From NCBI RefSeq assembly GCF_000744835.1, contig NZ_JQMS01000001.1, forward strand, positions 1,736,001 through 1,800,000: DNA of 64,000 nucleotides, given 5' to 3'. This document shows, piece by piece, positions 45,172-54,114 of this stretch. The stretch's first letter is position 1, and each line of letters starts with the position of its first letter. This stretch comes from Flavobacterium sp. 83. Lineage in GTDB: Bacteria > Bacteroidota > Bacteroidia > Flavobacteriales > Flavobacteriaceae. The notes beneath the pieces were generated by a model. The model made no database searches and was not told the origin of the DNA. It was given only the letters and a program-made list of their open reading frames with translations. A program made the translations under genes and the position numbers.

Positions 45172-46224
45172 ATGATAGATTATTTAATTATAGGTTCTGG
45201 TTTAGCGGGTATTTCATTTGCAGAGATTGCTTTGCGGAATGATAAGACTATTTTCATGTTAGATAATAATTCTCAAAATTCTTCAAAGATAGCTGGTGGG
45301 TTGTATAATCCGGTTATTTTAAAACGCTTTAGCGAAGTCTGGCAAGCTCAAGAACAACTTGTATTGATGGGTGAATTTTATTCTATTTTAGAAAAAAAAA
45401 TGAGTTCTAAAGTAGATTTTAAAAGACCAATTTTAAGAAAATTTTTTTCTGTTGAAGAACAGAATAATTGGTTTGCTGCTTCAGATAAAGTGGCTTTAGC
45501 TCCTTTTTTGTCTACTCAATTAATTTTTAAAAAGTATTTAGGAATTGATTCGCCATATGGATATGGTGAAGTTTTACAAACTGGTTACGTAGATACTGCC
45601 TTGTTGTTGAGTAAATACAGAGTGTATTTGAACCAAAATAATCTATTTAGGGAAGAATCATTTGATTACGAAGCTTTACAAATTGAAAGTGATGGAATTC
45701 AGTATAAAAATTTTCATGCCAAGCATATTATTTTTGCAGAAGGTTTTGGGATGCATGCCAATCCCTTTTTTAATCATTTGCCTTTAGATGGTACCAAAGG
45801 GGAGCTTTTTATTATAAAAGCAACACAGTTAGATTTAGATGTAATTGTAAATACAAGTGTGTTTATTTTACCTCTTGGGAACGATTTATTCAAAGTGGGT
45901 GCAACTTATAATTGGAAAGACAAAACTGATTTACCAACAGAAGAAGGTAAGGTTGAGCTAATGGATAGAATTAAAGAAATTATAACTTGTGATTTTGAAG
46001 TTGTTGAGCATTTTGCTGGAGTTAGGCCAACTGTAAAAGACAGGAGACCTTTAGTTGGAACACTTCAAAACTATGAGTCAATACATATTTTAAATGGTTT
46101 AGGTACAAGGGGTGTTATGTTAGGCCCAGCAATGGCTAAAGCTTTGTTTGAAAATATCGAATATAAAATTCCTTTAAATAAAGAAATTGATATCAATCGA
46201 TTTCTGCCCAAAGGAAAAAAATAA
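45172..46224 (+). CDS. FAD-dependent amino-acid-oxidase-like (DAO family) oxidoreductase
   Basis: Flavoprotein of the DAO superfamily, 350 aa. The Rossmann motif IIGSGLAGISFAE is at the N-terminus, followed by IAGGLYNP, and the C-terminal FAD contact is in HFAGVRPTVKDRRPLVG and LNGLGTRGVMLGPAMA. No signal peptide. It follows gldN behind a terminator, so it is probably transcribed separately. Substrate unknown; D-amino-acid or a related amine oxidation is only a family-level guess. Confidence 0.85.
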   Translation: MIDYLIIGSGLAGISFAEIALRNDKTIFMLDNNSQNSSKIAGGLYNPVILKRFSEVWQAQEQLVLMGEFYSILEKKMSSKVDFKRPILRKFFSVEEQNNWFAASDKVALAPFLSTQLIFKKYLGIDSPYGYGEVLQTGYVDTALLLSKYRVYLNQNNLFREESFDYEALQIESDGIQYKNFHAKHIIFAEGFGMHANPFFNHLPLDGTKGELFIIKATQLDLDVIVNTSVFILPLGNDLFKVGATYNWKDKTDLPTEEGKVELMDRIKEIITCDFEVVEHFAGVRPTVKDRRPLVGTLQNYESIHILNGLGTRGVMLGPAMAKALFENIEYKIPLNKEIDINRFLPKGKK

Positions 46225-46226
46225 TA

Positions 46227-46610
46227 TTATTTTATATTTGTTTTTGGATCATACGAGACAAACATATTAATATATATATTTCTAGACCAGCGTAAAACAA
46301 ATGGGAATGATAGAATTAATGTTGCAATTATAGCTATGAAAGCAATTTTCAGACTGGATCCGAAAATTACAAATGAAACAATAAAGGCCGCTATTCCAAT
46401 ACCAACATTCAAACCATAACTTACATACATTGCTCCATAAAAGAATGAAGGTTCAATTTGATATTTTAAACCACAATGACTGCAATTTTCATGCATTTTT
46501 AAAATTTTGTTGAAATGTAGTGGATTTTTATCCAAATACATACTCTCATTCTGACATTTAGGACAAGTTCCTGTTAAAATGCTATATAATTTGGATCCTT
46601 TTTTTAACAT
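46227..46610 (-). CDS. DUF983 membrane protein
   Basis: Small membrane protein (127 aa) with two zinc-ribbon-like half sites, CPKC (near 16) and CSHCG (near 45), before two hydrophobic segments (about 62-85 and 90-105). This layout defines DUF983. The ATG at 46610 is chosen over the TTG at 46616. It ends 2 bp from the convergent FAD oxidoreductase. Function unknown. Confidence 0.85.
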   Translation of the reverse strand: MLKKGSKLYSILTGTCPKCQNESMYLDKNPLHFNKILKMHENCSHCGLKYQIEPSFFYGAMYVSYGLNVGIGIAAFIVSFVIFGSSLKIAFIAIIATLILSFPFVLRWSRNIYINMFVSYDPKTNIK

Positions 46611-46682
46611 TTGCAAAAAATTTAATTTTTCCTTTTTAGAGTTACAAATTTACACATTCGAAAAGGAATAAAATAACAATAC

Positions 46683-48590
46683 ATGCTTAATATACATAAT
46701 TTATCCGTTTCGTTTGGTGGTACTTATTTATTTGAAGAAGTTACCTTTCGATTGGGTGCTGGAGACCGAGTGGGTCTTGTTGGGAAAAACGGGGCCGGAA
46801 AATCCACCATGCTTAAAATGTTGGCTAAAGATTTTGCTCCTGATTCAGGTGTTATTTCTCAAGAGAAAGATCTTCGAATGGGGTTTTTGCGTCAGGATAT
46901 TGATTTTGAACAAGGGAGAACAGTTCTTGAAGAAGCTTATGAAGCTTTTACGGAGATAAAAATAGTTGAGAAAAAGCTCGAAGAGATTAATCACTTGTTG
47001 GTTACCCGTACGGATTATGAAAGTGATGAATACAGCCAAATTATTGAAGACTTATCGGATTATACCCATCGTTTTGAATTATTGGGTGGCTATAATTATG
47101 TAGGTGATACGGAGAAAATTCTTCTTGGATTAGGTTTTAAAAGAGAAGTATTCGATAATCAAACGGAAACCTTTTCAGGTGGATGGAGAATGCGTATTGA
47201 ATTAGCCAAATTATTATTACAGGCGAATGATGTTTTGTTGTTGGATGAGCCTACGAATCACTTGGATATAGAAAGTATTATTTGGTTAGAAAGTTTCCTT
47301 CGCAATTATCCAGGTGTTGTGGTGATTGTTTCACACGATAAAATGTTTTTGGATAATGTGACCAATAGAACCATCGAAATATCTCTTGGTAAGGCATATG
47401 ATTTCAACAGACCGTATTCTCAATATTTAGAATTACGTCATGAAATTCGCGAAAAACAATTGGCAACGCAAAAAAATCAAGCCAAAAAAATTGAAGAAAC
47501 TGAGAAATTAATCGAAAAATTCCGTGCGAAAGCTTCCAAAGCTTCTATGGCACAATCGATGATTAAAAAACTCGACAAAATAGAACGTATTGAAGTTGAT
47601 GAAGATGATAATTCGGTGATGAATATTACTTTTCCAGTTTCAAAAGAACCGGGACGAGTAGTTATAGAAGCTGAAAATGTGACTAAAAGCTATGGTGATA
47701 AAACGATTTTAAAAGATATCAGCTTGTTAGTAGAACGAGGAAGCAAAATAGCATTCGTTGGACAAAACGGACAAGGAAAATCGACTTTCATAAAAGCTAT
47801 TGTCGATGAGTTTGAATATAAGGGGAATATTAAATTAGGGCACAATGTTCAATTGGGGTATTTTGCTCAAAATCAAGCAGAATATCTTGATGGTGAAATT
47901 ACTTTGCTGCAAACTATGGAAGATGCGGCAGCAGACACCAACAGAATGAAAGTACGCGATATGCTGGGGTCTTTCTTGTTTCGTGGTGATGATGTAGAGA
48001 AAAAGGTAAAAGTTCTTTCTGGAGGCGAAAGAAACCGTTTGGCGTTGTGTAAATTGTTGTTGCAACCCATCAATGTTTTATTAATGGATGAGCCTACAAA
48101 TCACTTGGATATCAAATCAAAGAATGTTTTGAAAGCGGCGCTTCAAAAATTTGGCGGGACTTTATTACTAGTTTCTCACGATAGAGATTTCTTGCAGGGA
48201 ATGTCAAATTTGGTTTACGAATTCAAAGATCAAAAGATTAAAGAATACTTAGGGGATATTAATTATTTCTTAGAACAACGTAATATGGAAAATATGCGTG
48301 AAGTAGAGAAAAAAGATGCCCAAAAAGCTGCAGCACCTAAAGAAAGTAACAAAGCTTCTTACGAAGATCAAAAGAAAGGTAAGGCATTACAAAATAAATT
48401 GAGTAAAGTGGAAAGTCAAATCAAGCAATTGGAAAAAGACATTCAAAACGACGACAAAATGCTAGCTTCTAACTATGATAAGCATATTGAAGATGCTAAA
48501 TTTTTTATGGCTTACAATAAAAAGAAAGCCGAGTTGGATAAATTGCTTTTGGATTGGGAACTCGTTCAGGAAGAAATAGATAATTTATAA
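46683..48590 (+). CDS. ABC-F family ATPase (ribosome-associated type)
   Basis: Two ABC ATPase domains without membrane segments, 635 aa. Walker A motifs are GKNGAGKST (near 35) and GQNGQGKST; signatures FSGGWRMRIELAK and LSGGERNRLALCK; Walker B LLLDEPTNHLD and LLMDEPTNHLD. A charged linker lies between the domains, and a C-terminal coiled coil (about 540-635, SKVESQIKQLEKDI) resembles that of Uup/YdiF-type proteins. ABC-F proteins act on the ribosomal E site (family knowledge). No sign of an antibiotic-resistance subgroup. Confidence 0.92.
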   Translation: MLNIHNLSVSFGGTYLFEEVTFRLGAGDRVGLVGKNGAGKSTMLKMLAKDFAPDSGVISQEKDLRMGFLRQDIDFEQGRTVLEEAYEAFTEIKIVEKKLEEINHLLVTRTDYESDEYSQIIEDLSDYTHRFELLGGYNYVGDTEKILLGLGFKREVFDNQTETFSGGWRMRIELAKLLLQANDVLLLDEPTNHLDIESIIWLESFLRNYPGVVVIVSHDKMFLDNVTNRTIEISLGKAYDFNRPYSQYLELRHEIREKQLATQKNQAKKIEETEKLIEKFRAKASKASMAQSMIKKLDKIERIEVDEDDNSVMNITFPVSKEPGRVVIEAENVTKSYGDKTILKDISLLVERGSKIAFVGQNGQGKSTFIKAIVDEFEYKGNIKLGHNVQLGYFAQNQAEYLDGEITLLQTMEDAAADTNRMKVRDMLGSFLFRGDDVEKKVKVLSGGERNRLALCKLLLQPINVLLMDEPTNHLDIKSKNVLKAALQKFGGTLLLVSHDRDFLQGMSNLVYEFKDQKIKEYLGDINYFLEQRNMENMREVEKKDAQKAAAPKESNKASYEDQKKGKALQNKLSKVESQIKQLEKDIQNDDKMLASNYDKHIEDAKFFMAYNKKKAELDKLLLDWELVQEEIDNL

Positions 48591-48625
48591 AAAAAAAGAG
48601 TTCCTTCAATAGGAACTCTTTTTTT
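48591..48625. terminator. Bidirectional terminator between ABC-F and App1-like genes
   Basis: AAAAAAAGAGTTCC and GGAACTCTTTTTTT form a perfect 14-bp stem around TTCAATA. Confidence 0.88.
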
Positions 48626-49592
48626 ATACAATAATTCCAATCATTTTTGAATGTGCAATGGCTTCACTACTATTTTTGAAATAACAAACGGATACTTTTA
48701 AGGTTTCTAAATTTTTTAAAACAGTTGTTACCTTATCTTTTTTAGAATTACCTGTTTGTCTAATATAAACAGCTTTCACGGTTACAGGGAAAATTTTGCA
48801 TATTGCTTCGTATAAAAATGCATCGTGTTGTGAATCATCGCCAAGCAGGACATATTCTAAATTAGGATAGAATTCTAAAATGTGTTTTATTTTGTCAAAC
48901 TTATGGTTGTGATTTCCTCCTCCGGTAAGAAAAAAATCTTTGATGCTCGTTTTAATATCTTTCAATAGTAAAACCGCTTTTGGCAGATGATGAAGTTCAG
49001 TAAACTTTATAATAAAACGGTACAAATTCCATTCGCTACTGGAAACATAGAAAAATGCATTGAATTCTTCTTTATTTTCTCTTCCTGCGGTGCTTAATGC
49101 TTGGTAGTGTGCGACAACGTCTTCGTAAATTTTTCTTTTATAAATGTTTTTAAATAATAAAACATATAATTTCTTCAAAGGATTTAACGTATACGATACT
49201 AAAAAAGTATCATCAATATCTGATATAATTCCTAAATTTCCTTTGTGAGGGCGAATGTAAGTGTCTTTAATTGTTATGGTTTCGTTTTGGTGAACAATGC
49301 TCACCTCATATTCAATCCAACCATAACGGGTAAATTGGTCTAATGGCACACAAAATTTAAAATAACCATCATTCAAAGTTTTGGTATGGATTTTCATTTT
49401 ATTATGTTCTAGATAAACATCTGCATTTGCTTGTGTTTTAATTCTAAACATACCAATCACCGAAGTTGCGTTTTTGATGTTTTTTTTCTGAAAGTCATAT
49501 TCTTTGACTGTTGTTGGTTTAAAAACATGTCCCATCACAATTAATTCTTGCTCATTAGCATAGCCCCGATATAATTTTAAAATAGGCTTCAT
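48624..49592 (-). CDS. App1-family phosphatidate-phosphatase-like protein
   Basis: HAD-like phosphatase of the App1 catalytic family (yeast actin patch protein 1 is a phosphatidate phosphatase). It is 322 aa. An N-terminal beta domain (about 1-115) leads to the DxDxT motif DIDDT (Asp125, Asp127, Thr129), then FFYVSSSEWNLY, the conserved Lys in KTSIKDFFL/GGGNHNHKFDKI, and LLGDDSQHDAFLY with the metal-binding aspartates. The neighbour transcribed away from it is a diacylglycerol-kinase-family gene, the reverse reaction, so the pair may balance phosphatidate and diacylglycerol (inference). Confidence 0.88.
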   Translation of the reverse strand: MKPILKLYRGYANEQELIVMGHVFKPTTVKEYDFQKKNIKNATSVIGMFRIKTQANADVYLEHNKMKIHTKTLNDGYFKFCVPLDQFTRYGWIEYEVSIVHQNETITIKDTYIRPHKGNLGIISDIDDTFLVSYTLNPLKKLYVLLFKNIYKRKIYEDVVAHYQALSTAGRENKEEFNAFFYVSSSEWNLYRFIIKFTELHHLPKAVLLLKDIKTSIKDFFLTGGGNHNHKFDKIKHILEFYPNLEYVLLGDDSQHDAFLYEAICKIFPVTVKAVYIRQTGNSKKDKVTTVLKNLETLKVSVCYFKNSSEAIAHSKMIGIIV

Positions 49593-49655
49593 TTATTTAG
49601 TACTTTTGAGTTGAATTATTCGTTTTTTGTTTATATCAATAAAAGTAGCTAAATT

Positions 49656-50525
49656 TTGAGAAAGAATATCATAATGGTTGTTAATCCTATTTCTGGAGAT
49701 ATAGATAAATCAGAATTTATTGTAGCTGCAGCACATTTAGCTGCGGCTGACAATCTAAATTTCGTACTTTATAATACTACAGGTGAAGATGATATTTTAA
49801 AGATAAAATCACTTTATTTAAGTTATAATCCGGAAAGAATTATTGTAGCTGGCGGGGATGGAACGATAAAGATGGTAGCTGAAGCGATGGAAAAAAATGA
49901 TGTAATTATTGGAATTGTGCCTGCAGGTTCCGCTAACGGTTTAGCTATGGATTTAAATTTGCCGTCAACAATCGAGGAAAACTTAGACATTGCTTTCCAT
50001 AATACGTATATGGAAATCGATATGATTTCTATCAATGGAAAAAAAAGTATACATTTAAGTGATTTGGGACTTAATGCTGAAATGATTAAAAACTATGAAA
50101 AGAGTTCTATTCGTGGTAAATGGGGTTATGTTTTACAAACTGTAAGTACATTAATAGATTTAAATGATCCTTTTACAGCGACAATCAAAGGTGATTTTGA
50201 AACTATTGAATGTACAGCGAGAATGATTGTGATTGCTAATTCTAAAAAGTATGGTACAGGAATTTCTATTAATCCTAATGGTGTTATGGATGATGGGAAA
50301 TTTGAATTAGTTATTTTGAAAAACCTAGATTTAGTTGTTTTAGGAAAAATTATCACAGGTAATATGCCCTTAGATTCTGATGACGTAGAAATAATTTCTA
50401 TAGATAGAGCTGAAATTACTACCAATGTGCCTGTTTGTTTTCAAATTGATGGAGAATATTGTGGAGAGGAAACAAAACTGAATATTGAAATCTTACCCAA
50501 GCAAATGAAAGTTGCAATTCCTTAA
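49656..50525 (+). CDS. Diacylglycerol kinase / YegS-BmrU-family lipid kinase
   Basis: Soluble lipid kinase of 289 aa. Motifs: VVNPISG at the N-terminus, IIVAGGDGTIKMVAEAM (GGDGT nucleotide loop), GIVPAGSANGLA, and the C-terminal beta-sandwich with FQIDGEYCG. The TTG start at 49656 gives the usual N-terminus RKNIIMVVNPISG; an ATG at 49674 would cut the first strand. Divergently transcribed from the App1-like phosphatase. Confidence 0.9.
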   Translation: MRKNIIMVVNPISGDIDKSEFIVAAAHLAAADNLNFVLYNTTGEDDILKIKSLYLSYNPERIIVAGGDGTIKMVAEAMEKNDVIIGIVPAGSANGLAMDLNLPSTIEENLDIAFHNTYMEIDMISINGKKSIHLSDLGLNAEMIKNYEKSSIRGKWGYVLQTVSTLIDLNDPFTATIKGDFETIECTARMIVIANSKKYGTGISINPNGVMDDGKFELVILKNLDLVVLGKIITGNMPLDSDDVEIISIDRAEITTNVPVCFQIDGEYCGEETKLNIEILPKQMKVAIP

Positions 50526-50534
50526 TTTTGGAAA

Positions 50535-51683
50535 TTATTTAAAAGGATTTCGTTCCTGCCAAATAGTTTCGGGCTCTAAATATTTAAATATTTTTGGCAA
50601 GTAATAATTAACGATAGAATTGTTATGCTCAATAAAACCATACATTTTTATAGGTTTTGCTCCTACAGAACTTTTAATTTCTAAAGCAGTTCTTGCAAAA
50701 ACAATTTCCTTAAAACCTTTATTTATTGAATAAGCGATCATGTCATATAGCATATTTAAATACAACATTTTTTCGCGTTGAATGCTTTCGTCGTATCCCA
50801 GAAAATAAGTGTCCATCACTTCGCCATTTTTTATTAAAGTGTTGAAACCTATTAGTTTTTCATCGATGAAATAGCCATAAAAAAGGAATTTATCTTTTAA
50901 GATTTCTTTGAAAATTCTAAAATGATTTTTAGGCAGAAAAAAAGTATTGAAAGGAGCATTTTTAGCAACATGAATATACAAATCATAAATTGTATCTTCA
51001 TATGCAATAATATCTTCAAGATGCATTTTTCTTTTCTCTATTAGAGCTGCTTTTTTTCGGGCTCTTTTGTACTGATCTCTATATTTTTTTGAAAGCGCAT
51101 CTATGTAATCTTGTTCTGATTTCCAATTTTCACTTATTTTAAAAACCATATTGGGCTGGGTAGAAAACTGATAATCATTTTTAAATTCAGGAATGTCAAA
51201 GGTTTGAATTTCATCACTCGTGAAATCTTTAAACGAGGTAAGATGAATTTTTTTTCCTTTAGTTTTAAAGTTTTTTTTCAAATTAATGGAAGCCAATTTT
51301 AATGCTTGTAAAGCCTTCTTTTTATCAGCAGAATCAGAAAAATAAAAAGAATTTTGTCCAGATAGCATATTATTGCCAATGAGAAGAACATGAGAACTGA
51401 AATTTCGAAAAGCAAAATTTCGTATTGCTGTTTTAATACATTTGTCTCGTTCTCCAAAGGATTCCAATTTATTTAAATCTAGGAATTGAGAAACAGCAAT
51501 ACCAACTAAATTGCTATTGTCGAAAATTCCAATAAAATTGCAAATCATATTCTCAGGAGATGATTTTTCTAATACCTCCAGATATTTTTTTGATAAAAAA
51601 ATGGTTGAAACAGCTAAATCATTCCATTTTTTTGGAAGTTGAGCAGTAGAATTATAAATTTTGAAAGAATAAGAAGTATTCAA
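50535..51683 (-). CDS. GNAT/FemAB-like acyltransferase
   Basis: Protein of 382 aa with a double GNAT-like layout resembling the FemAB/BioF2 group. The C-terminal half (about 205-350) has KYRDQYKRARKKAAL, GYFIDEKLIGFNTLI, DTYFLGYDES, and KIPGFKEIVFARTALEIKSSVGA-like segments of the acetyl-CoA fold (actual text NKGFKEIVFARTALEIKSSV). No signal peptide. Substrate unknown; amino-acyl or acetyl transfer to a peptide or sugar is possible. It converges on the lipid kinase with 9 bp between stops. Confidence 0.65.
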   Translation of the reverse strand: MNTSYSFKIYNSTAQLPKKWNDLAVSTIFLSKKYLEVLEKSSPENMICNFIGIFDNSNLVGIAVSQFLDLNKLESFGERDKCIKTAIRNFAFRNFSSHVLLIGNNMLSGQNSFYFSDSADKKKALQALKLASINLKKNFKTKGKKIHLTSFKDFTSDEIQTFDIPEFKNDYQFSTQPNMVFKISENWKSEQDYIDALSKKYRDQYKRARKKAALIEKRKMHLEDIIAYEDTIYDLYIHVAKNAPFNTFFLPKNHFRIFKEILKDKFLFYGYFIDEKLIGFNTLIKNGEVMDTYFLGYDESIQREKMLYLNMLYDMIAYSINKGFKEIVFARTALEIKSSVGAKPIKMYGFIEHNNSIVNYYLPKIFKYLEPETIWQERNPFK

Positions 51684-51780
51684 GTTGAATTTTAATATTT
51701 TATCAAAAATAGTTAATAAAGTTAAAGTATTTCTTTTTGATTCGAAATTAACTAACTTTATGTAAATAAAAAATGAAATT

Positions 51781-52059
51781 ATGAAAACCTATTCAGAAGA
51801 AACAATTCAACCTCAATTAAAAGAGCTAAAGGATTGGCAATTTATTAATAATGGATTAGAGAAAAAGTTTTCTTTTTTAAACTTCACACAAGCATTGGGT
51901 TTCATCGTTCAAGTAGGAGTGATGGCTGAGAAAAGGAATCATCATCCAGAATTTCATAATGTGTATAATAAAGTTTCGATTCGGTTAACAACTCATGATG
52001 CTGAAGGAGTTACCGATAAAGATGTTGATTTAGCAAATGCGATTGATCAGATACAATAA
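51781..52059 (+). CDS. phhB: Pterin-4a-carbinolamine dehydratase
   Basis: Recycles the tetrahydrobiopterin-type cofactor after aromatic hydroxylation. It is 92 aa. The family signature is complete: AEKRNHHPEFHNVYNKVSIR with the catalytic His pair at 54-55, followed by TTHDAEGVTDKDVDLA. An aromatic amino-acid hydroxylase is not in this window. A terminator follows. Confidence 0.93.
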   Translation: MKTYSEETIQPQLKELKDWQFINNGLEKKFSFLNFTQALGFIVQVGVMAEKRNHHPEFHNVYNKVSIRLTTHDAEGVTDKDVDLANAIDQIQ

Positions 52060-52095
52060 AAAATCTTATCTTTTTTTAAGAGACAAGATTTTTAT
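52057..52095 (+). terminator. phhB terminator
   Basis: AAAAAATCTT and AAGATTTTT form a stem with an additional TCT/AGA pairing around a T-rich loop, followed by TATTG. Confidence 0.65.
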
Positions 52096-52108
52096 TGTTT
52101 GTTTATTT

Positions 52109-52591
52109 TTAAACCCAAGCACAGATAATTCCTCCCATAATTATAAAGCATACAATCCAGAAGCCTCCGGCTATTAAAGTGTATTTAAAGCTTCTTCTTT
52201 CGAATAATGCATTTGTCCCAATAATAGGCAGCGCTAAAAATAAACCGGATAAAAATCCATGAAATGCGCCATGTTTGAATGTTCTAAATGCAGTTCCATA
52301 ATCAGTCATAAATGCAGCGTAAGAAGGTAAAGCTTTTGTAGCATCACCACCAACCATGCTAAGAGCGCCCCATTGATGAATCGTCAAAAACTGAAGAATT
52401 ATAGCAATAAGAAAAGCATAAAAAACTGCAAAACCAAAAATCGCTGCCATATTGCTGCCTTTCATGCTTTGTTCAGTTAAACCTGCCTCTTTCATCCAAA
52501 TTGTACCAAAAATTTTTGGGTGGTACCAAACATACCCTACCAAAAGGGTAGATAAAGCTGCAACTAATAGCGCTAAAAAATTAATTTCCAT
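52109..52591 (-). CDS. DUF1761 membrane protein
   Basis: Four hydrophobic segments in 160 aa. The DUF1761 start is present (LVGYVWYHPKIFGTIWMKEAG), with AFRTFKHGAFHGFLSG in the second half. Function unknown. It converges on phhB. The 150 bp upstream show no clear promoter. Confidence 0.85.
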   Translation of the reverse strand: MEINFLALLVAALSTLLVGYVWYHPKIFGTIWMKEAGLTEQSMKGSNMAAIFGFAVFYAFLIAIILQFLTIHQWGALSMVGGDATKALPSYAAFMTDYGTAFRTFKHGAFHGFLSGLFLALPIIGTNALFERRSFKYTLIAGGFWIVCFIIMGGIICAWV

Positions 52592-52770
52592 AAAATAGTT
52601 TTTAAAGGTTAGTAAATCAAATTTAATGAATTATTATTTAATAGTAATTTAATTAAATTGTAAGATATAACCTTTAATAATGCGTTTAAAGATGTATTTC
52701 GTCGGTTTTATTTGTTATTTGACTGTATTGTATGTAGATTTAATTGTGTAAAAATTAAAAATCTCAAGTT

Positions 52771-53625
52771 ATGAAAAATATAACTACTCTGTTTTTAACC
52801 ATTTTATTTTCTTTTTCCATGTTTGCTAAAGTATCTCCTTCAGATAAAGAAGCGCTTCTTAAATTATACAAAGCAACAAATGGAAGTCAGTGGATTACAA
52901 AATGGGATTTGTCATTGCCTGTTGCAACTTGGTATGGCGTGAAGCTAGAAGGTGAGAAAGTAGTTTCTATAAACTTAGCCAATAATAATTTAGTTGGTGA
53001 AATACCGTCTGATATTGTTAATTTAGGTAGCCTTCAAGAGTTAGATTTGCATAAAAATCAAATATCTGGTACGATTCCTTCTTTAATTGGAAGCCTAAAA
53101 GATTTGAAAATATTAAATCTTTCGTTCAATAAATTGTCAGGAATAATTCCTTCCTCGGTATGTGAATTAAGTAATTTGAAGGACTTAGAGCTTTATATGA
53201 ATGCACTTTCAGGAGAGATTCCTATGCAAATAGGAGCCTTAAAACAATTAGAAGTGTTGGCATTGTATAATAATGAAATAACAGGGCAAATTCCAAACTC
53301 ACTTTACGATTTAAAAACAATGAAAATTTTACTTTTAAGCAGTAATAAGCTTACGGGAGAATTAAGTCGCGAGGTGGTGCATATGACATCTCTTGAAAAT
53401 TTTAGTTTATTTGATAATAAAATGAATGGTCAAGTACCTTTAGAGTTAGAAAAACTGAATAATCTTAAAGAAATGAATATTTCTTATAATATGTTTAATG
53501 GTTCAGTGTCTAAGAGTTTAGCTTCTCTTGATACATTAAATATGACGATGATTAATGATAATGGCGCTACAGTTTTGTTAGATGTGACTACTGATAAAAA
53601 TTCAGCTATAGTTTCAGAAGAGTAG
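52771..53625 (+). CDS. Secreted leucine-rich-repeat protein (plant-type repeats)
   Basis: Exported protein with a signal peptide (1-18, SFSMFA) and a cap WITKWDLSLPVATWYGVKLE. About seven LRRs of the plant-specific 24-residue type follow (L..L..L.L..N.LSG.IP..I..L), from about 64 to 250, for example LQELDLHKNQISGTIPSLIG. No type IX C-terminal sorting domain is evident, and the C-terminus (DVTTDKNSAIVSEE) is short and polar. Similar proteins occur in many Bacteroidota and are thought to serve recognition or adhesion. A terminator follows. Confidence 0.85.
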   Translation: MKNITTLFLTILFSFSMFAKVSPSDKEALLKLYKATNGSQWITKWDLSLPVATWYGVKLEGEKVVSINLANNNLVGEIPSDIVNLGSLQELDLHKNQISGTIPSLIGSLKDLKILNLSFNKLSGIIPSSVCELSNLKDLELYMNALSGEIPMQIGALKQLEVLALYNNEITGQIPNSLYDLKTMKILLLSSNKLTGELSREVVHMTSLENFSLFDNKMNGQVPLELEKLNNLKEMNISYNMFNGSVSKSLASLDTLNMTMINDNGATVLLDVTTDKNSAIVSEE

Positions 53626-53710
53626 TGTTTTGAATAAATTAGGAGGTGAAAAACTCTTTAAGAAAATGGATTTAGTTAGTTTAATTAGTTAGTTTTATAA
53701 ATTTAGTTAG

Positions 53711-53746
53711 AAAAAACCTGTGAGCTTGTTGCTTCACAGGTTTTTT
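53711..53746 (+). terminator. Terminator of the LRR gene
   Basis: AAAAAACCTGTGA and TCACAGGTTTTTT form a perfect 13-bp stem followed by more T. Confidence 0.85.
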
Positions 53747-53787
53747 TTTGAAAATATAAAAAAACAAATTGAGTTCTAAGCAATAAA

Positions 53788-53815
53788 AAAAGCTTCAGAT
53801 TTCTCTGAAGCTTTT
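53788..53815 (-). terminator. Terminator of the initiator tRNA genes
   Basis: AAAAGCTTCAGA-TTTC-TCTGAAGCTTTT; on the minus strand it is followed by TTTATTG. It lies 4 bases after the last tRNA. Confidence 0.8.
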
Positions 53816-53819
53816 CTAG

Positions 53820-53892
53820 TAGCGGGAACAGGACTCGAACCTGTGACCTTCGGGTTATGAGCCCGACGAGCTGCCTACTGCTCTATCCCGCG
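53820..53892 (-). tRNA. Initiator tRNA-fMet (CAT), second of a tandem pair
   Basis: A 73-nt cloverleaf without encoded CCA. Anticodon loop CTCATAA gives CAU. Initiator hallmarks are present: three G:C pairs at the end of the anticodon stem (GGG/CCC), unpaired first acceptor position (C1 against U72), and an A11:U24 pair in the D stem (GAGC/GCTC). The sequence is identical to the copy at 53925-53997. Confidence 0.95.
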
Positions 53893-53924
53893 ATGTGCGT
53901 TTGTATTTTCAATAAAATTCTTAG

Positions 53925-53997
53925 TAGCGGGAACAGGACTCGAACCTGTGACCTTCGGGTTATGAGCCCGACGAGCTGCCTACTGCTCTATCCCGCG
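53925..53997 (-). tRNA. Initiator tRNA-fMet (CAT), first of a tandem pair
   Basis: Same 73-nt sequence as the downstream copy, 32 bp apart. It is the promoter-proximal gene of the pair; a TTG-N19-TACATTTG promoter stands upstream. Confidence 0.95.
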
Positions 53998-54009
53998 TTG
54001 TTTCGGGTG

Positions 54010-54039
54010 CAAATGTACAACGAATTTCCGTATATCCAA
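54010..54039 (-). promoter_or_regulatory. Promoter of the initiator tRNA pair
   Basis: On the minus strand TTG (54037-54039), 19 bases, TACATTTG (54010-54017): an exact match to the Bacteroidota housekeeping consensus. Confidence 0.8.
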
Positions 54040-54086
54040 CAATTTTTTTTAAAAATGTTTTATTTCGTCTATTGACTTGATATGAC

Positions 54087-54094
54087 TACCTTTG
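54087..54094 (+). promoter_or_regulatory. era promoter -7 element
   Basis: TACCTTTG, 20 bases before the era ATG. The -33 element is weak. Confidence 0.6.
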
Positions 54095-54114
54095 CATAAT
54101 AAATTATAGTAGAA

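Noticed and set aside
52771..53625. LRR gene as eukaryotic contamination
   Set aside because: It has a bacterial signal peptide, no introns, and AT-rich composition like its neighbours; plant-type LRRs are known in Bacteroidota.
53857..54075. 72-aa ORF reading through the tRNA pair
   Set aside because: Its internal repeat is only the translation of two identical tRNA genes.
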